A stretch of DNA of 64,000 bases from Deltaproteobacteria bacterium (GTDB lineage Bacteria; Desulfobacterota; Syntrophia; Syntrophales; UBA2210). Under the pieces are notes generated by a model, which saw only the letters and a list, made by a program, of their open reading frames with translations, was not told the DNA's origin and ran no database searches. This document shows, piece by piece, positions 7,977-15,693 of the stretch. Numbering within the stretch: position 1 is the first letter of the stretch; each line of letters opens with the position of its first letter. Position numbers and translations under genes: made by a program. The stretch spans positions 1 through 64,000 of the forward strand of contig JAFGTS010000003.1 of NCBI GenBank assembly GCA_016933965.1, given 5' to 3'.

Positions 7977-8584
7977 AAAAAGAAATCCTTTTATATACCG
8001 TGTTCGAACGTCTCTGGCACTGGACCCAGATGCTGCTTATTTTTTTACTGGTCATCACCGGTTTTGAGGTACACGGTTCCTGTCACATCGTCGGGTTCAA
8101 AGATGCCTGCATGTACCATGACTATTTTGGATGGGCACTCGTTACCCTGACGGTGTTCGGGATCTTCTGGCATCTCGTGACCGGTGAATGGAAACAGTAC
8201 ATTCCCAATGTCACTAATATCATGGGTGTTGCTTTTTATTACTTCATCGGCATGTTCAAAGGGCATCCGCATCCCTTTCAGAAGTCCCGTGAACGCAAAC
8301 TGAACCCTCTCCAGCAGGTATCGTATCTTTTTTTCGTGTTCCTGTTGCTGGTGCAGGTCATAAGCGGTGTGCTGTATTATTTCCCCGTATGGAGTAAAAA
8401 GTTTGTCGGGCTGAGCCTGGAGACGATAGCGCTTGTCCATACGGCCGTCGCTTTTCTCATGATCTCGTTCATTATCGTGCATATCTGCATGGCGACAACG
8501 GGACCGACGATCTTCACATATATAAAGTCGATGATAACCGGTCGGGAGGAAATAGAACAATTCGAGGATTATACAACGAAGTGA
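7973..8584 (+). CDS. Cytochrome b (thiosulfate reductase/Ni-hydrogenase b-type) membrane subunit
   Basis: A 203-residue integral membrane protein whose ATG overlaps the stop of the octahaem gene (ATGA), so the two are translationally coupled. The start ERLWHWTQMLLIFLLVITGFEVHG is the usual first helix of di-haem cytochrome b subunits, with His in RLWHW and EVHG. Further His occur in YHDYFGW, FWHLVTGEW, LVHTAVAFL and IVHICMA, and at least four hydrophobic helices can be counted. Its likely role is to pass electrons between the quinone pool and the periplasmic octahaem protein, which is itself anchored by a C-terminal helix. Homologous pairings in other sulfur-oxyanion reductases support this; direction of flow is not determined. 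Confidence 0.88.
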   Translation: MKKEILLYTVFERLWHWTQMLLIFLLVITGFEVHGSCHIVGFKDACMYHDYFGWALVTLTVFGIFWHLVTGEWKQYIPNVTNIMGVAFYYFIGMFKGHPHPFQKSRERKLNPLQQVSYLFFVFLLLVQVISGVLYYFPVWSKKFVGLSLETIALVHTAVAFLMISFIIVHICMATTGPTIFTYIKSMITGREEIEQFEDYTTK

Positions 8585-8738
8585 TAACGTGATGGCCGAG
8601 GTCTGCTACGTCGCCATATTGATAGAGACCCGACTGAAAATACGAGGGAGATCCCACGATAATACCCCGTGCCGATGTTATCTTCATACTTGTTCGCTGC
8701 GCAGTTCGTAACCGCTCGCCGCTTTCCTGTCGAATAGT

Positions 8739-9929
8739 TCATTCGATCACCGATGCCACGACCATGTCGGACAGGCGCTGATGCCGCATGAAGCTCCTTC
8801 CCTCCTCCATTAGTCCGGCGGAAAGGAATATATAGGTGAGCTCTTTTTCCGGATCAACCCAGAACATGGTTGAACCGGCACCTAAACCGGCATATGTCCA
8901 GGGCGAGGTATTCAAGCCCAACGGAGTTGGAAACATTCCCTCCCCCCTCAGAAAAAAGGTGAGGCCGAGATATGCGGGGATCTCCGGCCATCCGTACATC
9001 TCCCGCATATGGTCCATCAAATGATTCGGCAGATCGCCGGTGTGATTTGTCGTTGCGAGATCGACGGTTTCCGGGCTCAGCAGTCGTTTTCCGTTCAGCT
9101 CACCGCCCTGGCGAAGCATTTCCGTGAAGAGAAAGATATCATGAGCGGTCGAAACGACCCCTCCTGAGGGCAACTCGGTATCTTCAGCAGCGATGTAGTT
9201 CATCGACTCAATGAGGAAGGGTTCGAAAATACCCGGGGTCAGGTCGCGGACAATGATCGGCACGATCTTCTTCCTCAGTTTGTCAGGCAGGCCCAGGGCG
9301 GTGCTTTTCATGCCCAACGGCTCAAAGACGTCTTCTTTCATGATCGTCCGGAAGGGCCGTTTCCGTTCATCCAGCCGTTGGACCATGGCGGCAACCAGGG
9401 CAAGAGAAGTAACGGGATTGTAAGTGATGATCGTCCCAGGCATATACAGAAGCCGCTCAAGACAGAATGCCTTGACGACTTCTTCAATATTTCCAAGCTT
9501 GTCTACGGGAAGGGTAAAGGGGATCTCCGTATTTAATCCGCTCATATGGGTGAGGATGTGCAGGACGGTTATGTTCTGCTTACCCTTGGTGCCGAACTCG
9601 GGAATGACGTCTTTGATAGGTGTTGTCAGTGTGAATTTCCCCTCTTCGATTGCCATCAGGACCCTGACGGTCGTCATTTGCTTGGTCAGTGACATGATGA
9701 AGAATATGTCGTCCTTTTTTGCTTTGCGCTTTTTCGCCAGGTCTGTATGGCCGACAGCCTCGAACATGGCAATTTCACCATGTCGGGCGACGATGAAGAC
9801 GGCACCGTCATAGAGACCTTTTGCAGTATCTTCCGTGATTACCTTCTTCAACTTCCGTAAACGATCCGGATCAAGCCCCAGTTTCTTCGCGTTGCCGATG
9901 TCCGTTTTTCCGATCTTTGCTTTCGCCAT
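8739..9929 (-). CDS. Serine hydrolase, class C beta-lactamase-like fold
   Basis: A 396-residue protein with the S-x-x-K nucleophile motif SLTK (Ser80, Lys83) and a Tyr motif ITYNP (Tyr170). It belongs to the beta-lactamase/transpeptidase-like esterase family (EstB-type). No signal peptide is visible, and the N-terminus is Lys-rich, so it is probably cytoplasmic and more likely an esterase or amidase than an antibiotic-resistance enzyme. The ATG at 9929 follows AAAAGGAGGGGG. It is a monocistronic gene between the cytochrome operon (convergent) and citrate synthase. Confidence 0.87.
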   Translation of the reverse strand: MAKAKIGKTDIGNAKKLGLDPDRLRKLKKVITEDTAKGLYDGAVFIVARHGEIAMFEAVGHTDLAKKRKAKKDDIFFIMSLTKQMTTVRVLMAIEEGKFTLTTPIKDVIPEFGTKGKQNITVLHILTHMSGLNTEIPFTLPVDKLGNIEEVVKAFCLERLLYMPGTIITYNPVTSLALVAAMVQRLDERKRPFRTIMKEDVFEPLGMKSTALGLPDKLRKKIVPIIVRDLTPGIFEPFLIESMNYIAAEDTELPSGGVVSTAHDIFLFTEMLRQGGELNGKRLLSPETVDLATTNHTGDLPNHLMDHMREMYGWPEIPAYLGLTFFLRGEGMFPTPLGLNTSPWTYAGLGAGSTMFWVDPEKELTYIFLSAGLMEEGRSFMRHQRLSDMVVASVIE

Positions 9930-10292
9930 TTTACCCCCTCCTTTTCGTAGGATGTTTCGTTGATGATGTTTTGTTTCACCCTTCAGTCAGCACACTACGC
10001 CACATGTTATGCCAGAGTTCTGTTAATTTCAAATGTTAGAAGCGGAAGATCAGCGATTTCGGTTACCTGAGACCTGATTGAAATTAGTCTCATGCTGCTT
10101 TATTATGATTCTTCTCCCATTTGGTTGCAGAAAAGGGTTCGCAGTTTTGAGGTTTCTGGGTTTCAAGGTTTCGAGGGTCCAAGGGTTGTATTGTTTTCGG
10201 AGTGATAAAAAGATCAAGTCTACCGTTGACCCATGTTATATTGCAAGACCTGACCCCACCTTTGTGCTTTGAACCGGCCTTTTCGGGAATTA
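9930..10292. other. Intergenic region between two minus-strand genes
   Basis: A 363-bp stretch. It contains family A repeat copy 3 (10208-10264) and, before it, a low-complexity run of degenerate GGTTTC/AAGG units (10145-10190). No gene with credible codon use or a ribosome site was found. Confidence 0.5.
10208..10264 (+). repeat. Dispersed repeat family A, copy 3
   Basis: The same element as 5927-5986 with a slightly altered left end (AAAGATCAAGTCT) and an intact right end (AGACCTGACCCC). The core GTTGACCCATG and TATATTGCA is conserved. It lies 29 bp downstream of the citrate synthase stop. Confidence 0.85.
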
Positions 10293-11591
10293 TCAATCCT
10301 TCTGGTTTCGGTCTTCCCTGGGGATGTAATGCCGGATCGTCTCACCCTGGTAGATCTGCCGCGGCCGGCAGAGGCGACGGTTCGGATCGTCGTGACTTTC
10401 CTTCCATTGAGCGATCCAGCCGGGCAGGCGGCCGATGGCGAACATGACGGGAAACATGTTCAGGGGGATGTTCAACGCCCGCAGAAGAATTCCGCTGTAG
10501 AAATCGACATTTACATAAAGCTGGTGATCGATGAAGTAAGGGTCCTTCTCGACCACGTCCTTGAGCTTCCGGGCGATATCAAGCAGCGGGTCATGGCGCT
10601 TCAGTTTGTCGAGTATCCGTTCGACCACCTTTTCGAGGATCGGCGCCCGGGGGTCATGGGTCTTGTACACCCGGTGGCCGAACCCGTACAGCCGGAAGGA
10701 ATCCTCCCGGGTCTTGGCGCGTTCGATGAAGGGCTGGATGTCACCTCCGCTGTCATGTATCTTCTGGAGCATTTCGTAGACGGCCTGATTCGCTCCGCCG
10801 TGCAGGGGACCCCAGAGGGCGCTGATCCCCGCGGATACGGCGGCGTAGAGATTCACGTTCGCGCTGCCCACCAGGCGAACCGCCGAGGTGGAACAGTTCT
10901 GTTCGTGGTCCGCGTGAAGGATCCAGAACACCTCAAGAGCCCTGACGACATCGGGATCGATCTCATAGGGCCTGACCGTCGAATCGAACATCATGTTCAG
11001 AAAATTCGCGCAGTACTTGAGATCATACCGGGGGTACACGACCCGGTCACCCTTTGATATCCGGTAGGATACGGCGGCAAGGGTCCGCACTTTCGAGAGA
11101 AGCCGTGTGAAGGTGAGCCGGAGCTGTTCTTCGCGGTCCAGTTCCCGCAGCTCGGGGTAAAAGGCCCGCAACGCGTTCACCATGGACGAGAGAATACCCA
11201 TGGGATGGGTCCTCGGTGGATAGTGGCGGAAGAAGTTCAGCATGTCCTCGTGGACGAGGGAATGCTCGTTGAGCATTTCGGAAACGGCGGACAGGGTACG
11301 CTCGGAGGGCAGATCCCCGAAAATGAGAAGGTAGGCCGTTTCGACGAAGGTCGATTGCGCGGCCAGCTCTTCGATGGGGATACCCCGGTATCGGAGAATG
11401 CCATCTTCCCCGTTCATGTAGGAGATGCTGCTGACGCAGCTTCCCGTATTGGCGAAACCCGGGTCAAGGGTAATGACCCCCGTGTCTCTCCTGAGATTGG
11501 TGATATCGATGGCCCGTTCGCCCTCGGTACCCGTCACGATGGGTAATTCATAGGCCTTGCCGTCGATGATGAGTTGAGCGGTATCTCCCAC
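10293..11591 (-). CDS. gltA: Citrate synthase
   Basis: Condenses acetyl-CoA with oxaloacetate. The start is a GTG at 11591 (VGDTAQLIIDG), placed seven bases after AAAGGAG; the frame stays open upstream but that part has no family similarity. The 432-residue product has the type II (GltA) layout: a small beta N-terminal region, then HADHEQN, GPLHGGANQ and GFGHRVYK with the catalytic His residues, and NVDFYSG with the catalytic Asp near the C-terminus. The gene is divergent from the HATPase gene at 11833. In an anaerobe it may serve an oxidative or partial TCA cycle or glutamate synthesis. Confidence 0.96.
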   Translation of the reverse strand: MGDTAQLIIDGKAYELPIVTGTEGERAIDITNLRRDTGVITLDPGFANTGSCVSSISYMNGEDGILRYRGIPIEELAAQSTFVETAYLLIFGDLPSERTLSAVSEMLNEHSLVHEDMLNFFRHYPPRTHPMGILSSMVNALRAFYPELRELDREEQLRLTFTRLLSKVRTLAAVSYRISKGDRVVYPRYDLKYCANFLNMMFDSTVRPYEIDPDVVRALEVFWILHADHEQNCSTSAVRLVGSANVNLYAAVSAGISALWGPLHGGANQAVYEMLQKIHDSGGDIQPFIERAKTREDSFRLYGFGHRVYKTHDPRAPILEKVVERILDKLKRHDPLLDIARKLKDVVEKDPYFIDHQLYVNVDFYSGILLRALNIPLNMFPVMFAIGRLPGWIAQWKESHDDPNRRLCRPRQIYQGETIRHYIPREDRNQKD

Positions 11592-11832
11592 AAAACGACT
11601 CCTTTCGCGGGCGCAATAAACGTGAGTTAATATCAGAAAAGGATCCGGATTACCAGTAATTTGTAATACAAAAGAAACACAGATACAGGCGCGGCGGTCA
11701 GCTCCCCCGAGGTGATTTTCAGGGAATTCCTTTCCATGAATCAGGGTTTCCCCGATGGATAAAAAACGTTTTTTCCGCCACAGTGCATTCGACGGGTAAG
11801 GCTGCACAGAGACCCGCAAGGAGGTCACGGAA

Positions 11833-12351
11833 ATGGAAAAAAATGCAAAACTCAAAAGGATTCCCGGTATCGAGACCATTTTGACACCCGATATGCACAG
11901 CATTACGAACGGTGTCGGTCCCCTGTATAACTACTTTTTCCCCACCATCAAGGCGGGGCTGAACTGGCTTGCCGAGCGGTGCGAGGAGCAGAACGGCATG
12001 CACGTGGAGGTCAAGAACGGCGGCGGTCCCATCATGGTCGACAGGGACACCAATTTCATTCTTTTCGGCAGTGCTTCCATCCTGCTGTCCCGGATCTGTG
12101 AATATTCCCGGGCCAAAAACGTTCTCATTTCCCTTGAGAAGAACGGCAAAGGCATTACAGTCAGCGTCGAAGAGGACGGCATCGGCTTCGATGCGGCCGA
12201 TACGGATTCCCTGCTTCAGTATTCAAAGGAACATGAGCTGACCAGGATAAATGATCATCTGCGCTTCTTCGGTGGTCACCTTGCCGTTGAATCACGGAAG
12301 GATGCGGGGACGCGGGTATCCGTCACCGTGCCCACCGCGGCATTGAACTGA
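11833..12351 (+). CDS. Stand-alone histidine-kinase-type ATPase domain protein
   Basis: A 172-residue cytoplasmic protein with AAGGAGG before the ATG. Residues ~50-170 form a GHKL/HATPase domain: VSVEEDGIGFD is the G1-like box, and the C-terminal LRFFGGHLAVESRKDAGTRVSVTVP is the G2-like box and last strand. No dimerisation/phosphoacceptor His region or receiver is present. It could be an anti-sigma-factor-like kinase or a split sensor output; no partner is adjacent. The N-terminal 50 residues are not recognised. Confidence 0.78.
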   Translation: MEKNAKLKRIPGIETILTPDMHSITNGVGPLYNYFFPTIKAGLNWLAERCEEQNGMHVEVKNGGGPIMVDRDTNFILFGSASILLSRICEYSRAKNVLISLEKNGKGITVSVEEDGIGFDAADTDSLLQYSKEHELTRINDHLRFFGGHLAVESRKDAGTRVSVTVPTAALN

Positions 12352-12462
12352 GGAAGCGAGGCAATGCGGGGTGCCGGATACACATCGGTACCTGCATGAT
12401 GGAACGAACATTCAGGGATGCGTGATGATACGGTTGGATGACCTGGCGGCGTTTTTCCGGTG

Positions 12463-13311
12463 TCACGTGTCCCTTTTTGTATCCCCCCAGATGTCGGACA
12501 CCTCGCTGACACGGCTGATGAGCTGCCGGTAAAGCGTATCCTCGTCCTCGATGCTCAGCGTGAGTGCCCCCTCGGGACAGATCTCGACACAGCGGCCGCA
12601 GCCCTTGCAGCTTTCTCCCGGTGAAGCGACGCCGTCCTTCAGTTCCATGGCGGCCACGAAGCAGCGGTCGACACAGAGATTGCAGCCGGTGCATTTTGCG
12701 GCGTCGACGGTGATGGAAACGCCGGGCAGCCCCTGGTAGGCACGTTCCAGGTTGGGACCCCGTTTCTGCATGTGCGTCCGGTACAGGCAGCAGCAGTCGC
12801 AGCAGAAGCAGATGAACATGAGCCGGGTGAAATTGGTCAGGCCGAAGGCGACGGGATCGATCCAGACGTGGGCGACGTTGGCGATCAACCCCGCTTTCGA
12901 GGCCTTTCGTACATGTTCGATGGCTTCTTCCCGCGTCACTTTCCGCCCGTGTGAAGGGTGAAGGCGTTTGATTGACGGTCCCAGGGCCATGCAGCCCAGG
13001 TCCGCCGGATACTCTTTGCACCCCAGCTTCGTCCGGCAGATGCACTCGTCCAGGATGAAGAGATCATCCACGCTGGAAACGAATCGTTCCACCACCCGCC
13101 GCGGCAGGACCAGATTGTCGGGAGGCACCACCGTTTCCTGGATCGGGATCGCCGTGACCTCGTTCCAGGGGTAGGCGAAGAATGGATTGATGATCCATTT
13201 GAACGGGGGGTATGAACTTAACCGTTTCGCCACGATCATGATCGGCCAGGAAAGCCGGATCATGACCCGGACCATTTTTTTCGGCGGTCCGTACTTCAGA
13301 AAATCGAACAT
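12463..13311 (-). CDS. Cys-rich 4Fe-4S dicluster protein (paralogue of 13689-14510)
   Basis: A 282-residue protein. The C-terminal third carries two ferredoxin-type motifs, CTGCNLCVDRC and CKGCGRCVEICPEGA. Upstream are two unusual Cys clusters: CICRTKLGCKEYPADLGC around residue 91, and ICFCCDCCC around residue 176. The N-terminus (about 1-50) is hydrophobic and amphipathic, so it may sit at the membrane. It is the last gene of a three-gene minus-strand operon with a small membrane protein and a paralogue. Electron transfer is the likely role; the partner enzyme is not known to me. Confidence 0.82.
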   Translation of the reverse strand: MFDFLKYGPPKKMVRVMIRLSWPIMIVAKRLSSYPPFKWIINPFFAYPWNEVTAIPIQETVVPPDNLVLPRRVVERFVSSVDDLFILDECICRTKLGCKEYPADLGCMALGPSIKRLHPSHGRKVTREEAIEHVRKASKAGLIANVAHVWIDPVAFGLTNFTRLMFICFCCDCCCLYRTHMQKRGPNLERAYQGLPGVSITVDAAKCTGCNLCVDRCFVAAMELKDGVASPGESCKGCGRCVEICPEGALTLSIEDEDTLYRQLISRVSEVSDIWGDTKRDT

Positions 13312-13345
13312 AGCCGTTCCCCCTGCCGTGAATTTTTCCGGTTCC

Positions 13346-13681
13346 CTATCCCCAGCGGTTGAATACGCCCCGTGATACCGGTACCCACCAGGTAAAGCCG
13401 AAAATGATCGTGTTGATCATGACCCGTGACGATGGGAACCCGCGTTTGCCGGCGACACGGAGCGCGTGGGGCACTTCAATGCAGTGCAGGGCGAGAAGCG
13501 CCACGGGCAGCAGGGCCCGGCCCGCGGGGCTTTCAAAGAGGAGCCGCCCGAAAATGATGACGATGATCCAGAGCGCCACGGCGCCGAACATGAGGACATA
13601 CCAGAATTCCTTGCGTTTCAGCATTTCTCTCACTCTCCCTATCCAGCTCGTCCGGCCGCCCTGTCCCGCGCGCCGGTCCAT
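13346..13681 (-). CDS. Small integral membrane protein in Fe-S operon
   Basis: A 111-residue protein with three hydrophobic segments: YVLMFGAVALWIIVIIFGRLL, LLPVALLALHCIEVPHAL, and MINTIIFGFTWWVPV. The ATG at 13681 is seven bases from the stop of the upstream ferredoxin-like gene, with AGAGGG before it. It probably anchors or accompanies the two Cys-rich ferredoxin-like proteins that flank it. The family is not recognised with certainty. Confidence 0.7.
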   Translation of the reverse strand: MDRRAGQGGRTSWIGRVREMLKRKEFWYVLMFGAVALWIIVIIFGRLLFESPAGRALLPVALLALHCIEVPHALRVAGKRGFPSSRVMINTIIFGFTWWVPVSRGVFNRWG

Positions 13682-13688
13682 GTTCCCT

Positions 13689-14510
13689 CTAATCGACGTC
13701 GATGAGGGATTCGATGCGTTCCGTCAGCTCCCTGACGGCCTCATCGACATCTTCGATATCGGCGGTAACGGCCTTTTGCGGGCAGTTGGTGATACAGAGG
13801 CCGCAGCCGATGCACTTGTTCATATCGTGATGGATACGGCCGTCAACGATGGATATGGCGGCCATATGGCACTCGCCGACGCAGAGCCCGCAGAGGATGC
13901 ATGCCTCATGGTCCACGCTGATCTCAAGTCCCTTGAGACGCACCATTGACGCGGCCGCTTCCGGGGGCAGGTACCTGCCTGATGTGAGAAGGGTGCAGCA
14001 GCAGTGGCAGCAGTGGCAGACGGTCAGAAGCTGCCCGCGGTCGCGGACGCCCCAGATGAAGTTGTCGATCTTCACCCGGCCGATCATGGGAACGAGGCCG
14101 TTTTCAACGGTCCGATGGAGGTGGGCGATGGCTTCTTCCCGTGAAACGTGGTTGACGATCCGGGGGTCTATTTCGCGGGTACCCTCGCCGAGGAGCGTGC
14201 AGCCGAAATCTATGGGATGATTCTTGCATTGCCGCGCGTCACGGCAGGTACACCGTTTGAGGATGACCCGATGCGGCGAGCGCCTGATAAATTCCTCCAC
14301 GACCCTCACGGGCAGGAGGGTGCTGGTCCCAGTGATCTCCTGGTTGATGGGGAGGTAGGAAATGTTGAGGTTCTTTCCCGTGAACAGCGGGAGCGAGGCC
14401 ATCGCCACAATGGGGCCTATCAGAGGCCACTGCGTCATCCGGGCACTGATCCATGTCAGGGGCCATACCTTCGCGAGAAAGGTGAGCCACCAGGCAGGCC
14501 GTTTCGACAT
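13689..14510 (-). CDS. Cys-rich 4Fe-4S dicluster protein (paralogue of 12463-13311)
   Basis: A 273-residue protein and first gene of the operon. Like its paralogue it has an amphipathic N-terminus, then CTCRDARQCKNHPIDFGC, then VCHCCHCCC, then two ferredoxin motifs (CILCGLCVGECHMAA and CIGCGLCITNCPQKA). The two copies share layout and about a third of residues by eye, so they arose by duplication. GAGGGGG precedes the ATG. It is likely an electron carrier; the middle Cys clusters could hold an extra metal site. Confidence 0.82.
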   Translation of the reverse strand: MSKRPAWWLTFLAKVWPLTWISARMTQWPLIGPIVAMASLPLFTGKNLNISYLPINQEITGTSTLLPVRVVEEFIRRSPHRVILKRCTCRDARQCKNHPIDFGCTLLGEGTREIDPRIVNHVSREEAIAHLHRTVENGLVPMIGRVKIDNFIWGVRDRGQLLTVCHCCHCCCTLLTSGRYLPPEAAASMVRLKGLEISVDHEACILCGLCVGECHMAAISIVDGRIHHDMNKCIGCGLCITNCPQKAVTADIEDVDEAVRELTERIESLIDVD

Positions 14511-14675
14511 TATATCCCCCTCAACGAGACATGATGGAACACACGACGTGCGTGTTCCCTCCTCGTGCCGCCCTTATCGTGGCACAGGGAGCCGGTTCAT
14601 CGTTGAAAATCCTGTGCAGTATAAAAAAAAGCGATGAGCCATGTCAATTTTTTTCCATCATATCGATAATTCCTT

Positions 14676-14867
14676 TCGGACAATCCGAAACTGCTCGGCC
14701 GGCCGAAGGATTTTATCGTGACCGTCCGGGAAATTGAGATTGCTTCCGGTGGGGGTTTTCTGATACCTATTACCGGAGACATTCTCCGTATGCCGGGATT
14801 ACTCACGAAACCGGCGGCGGAAAGCATCGACATCGATGAAAACGGAGTCATATCGGGGTTGTTTTAA
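14676..14867 (+). pseudogene. 3' remnant of formate-tetrahydrofolate ligase (fhs)
   Basis: Sixty-three codons, in frame to a TAA, read SDNPKLLGRPKDF, then TVREIEIASGGGFLIPITGD, then MPGLLTKPAAE, then SIDIDENGVISGLF. This is the characteristic C-terminus of formyl-tetrahydrofolate synthetase. There is no start codon or upstream domain: the frame hits a stop just before and the preceding DNA belongs to the operon on the other strand. It is a deletion remnant and is probably not expressed. Confidence 0.85.
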
Positions 14868-14927
14868 TGGTCTGAACGGCCCCGGGGGTGGTGTTTTTTC
14901 AGTACAACGGAAAAAAGGAGGTTCGCC

Positions 14928-15644
14928 GTGGAAAAGCCCGTATTGTTCTCAGTAGAAGATTCGATAGCCCTGATAACCCTGAATCGCCCCGAGCGGCATA
15001 ATGCCATCTGCCAGGCTCTGCTCGTGGAACTGTATAATTCCATTGATGAAGTTGCTAAAAGAGACGACATCAAGGTCGCCGTACTGACCGGGAATGGAAG
15101 GTCCTTCTGCTCGGGTATCGACCTTGACGTCATCGGCAAGGATAACCTGCTCGACCCGCGCGGTGACGGGAAAGACCTTCCAGACGTTCTTGCCGGTTGC
15201 AATAAGCCGATGATCGGTGCCATCAACGGTGCTACTATTACCGGCGGGTTTGAACTGGCCCTGAACCTGGATTTCCTCATTGCCTCCGAGAACGCCCGGT
15301 TTATCGATTCCCACGCGAAGGTCGGCATTCACCCCGGGTGGGGGATGACCCAGCTTCTGCAACAGGCTGTCGGTCAGAGAATGGCGAAGCAGATGTCCTT
15401 CACCTGTCAGCCCTTGTCGGCTCAGGATGCGCTCCGCTGCGGGCTGGTGAACGAGGTGCTTCCGCTGGAGCAACTGCTGCCGCGGGCCCTGGAGATCGCC
15501 CGTCACATCTGCAGCGTGAACCAGGATATCCTGTACATGATGAGGGACCTTATTAAAAAGAGGAATTCCCTGCCCCTCGACAATGCGTACCGGGCGGAGC
15601 GGGAAAGCTTCCATGACTTCCTGCGGCGGATGAAGGTGCTGTAA
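14928..15644 (+). CDS. Enoyl-CoA hydratase/isomerase (crotonase) family protein
   Basis: A 238-residue protein starting at a GTG nine bases after AAAGGAGG. Crotonase marks are ITLNRPERHNAI near the N-terminus, the first oxyanion segment NGRSFCSGIDLDVIG (about residue 57), and INGATITGGFELALNLDF (about 100), where the second oxyanion Gly-Gly lies. The usual hydratase Glu at the end of GGF-E is present; the second acid, in HAKVGIHPGWGMTQLL, is replaced by Gly/Trp, so the exact reaction (hydratase, isomerase or other) is open. Cytoplasmic, monocistronic. Confidence 0.88.
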   Translation: MEKPVLFSVEDSIALITLNRPERHNAICQALLVELYNSIDEVAKRDDIKVAVLTGNGRSFCSGIDLDVIGKDNLLDPRGDGKDLPDVLAGCNKPMIGAINGATITGGFELALNLDFLIASENARFIDSHAKVGIHPGWGMTQLLQQAVGQRMAKQMSFTCQPLSAQDALRCGLVNEVLPLEQLLPRALEIARHICSVNQDILYMMRDLIKKRNSLPLDNAYRAERESFHDFLRRMKVL

Positions 15645-15693
15645 GGCAGTGCTCCGGAGCGATACCTCTTTATCGCGTGGTTCCTCTCTGTAT

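Noticed and set aside
10293-11903. Citrate synthase starting at an upstream ATG (536 residues)
   Set aside because: The extra ~104 residues have no family similarity and the GTG at 11591 has a well-placed AAAGGAG.
14597-14851. 84-codon minus-strand frame opposite the fhs remnant
   Set aside because: The plus strand carries clear fhs C-terminal sequence; the opposite frame is its shadow.
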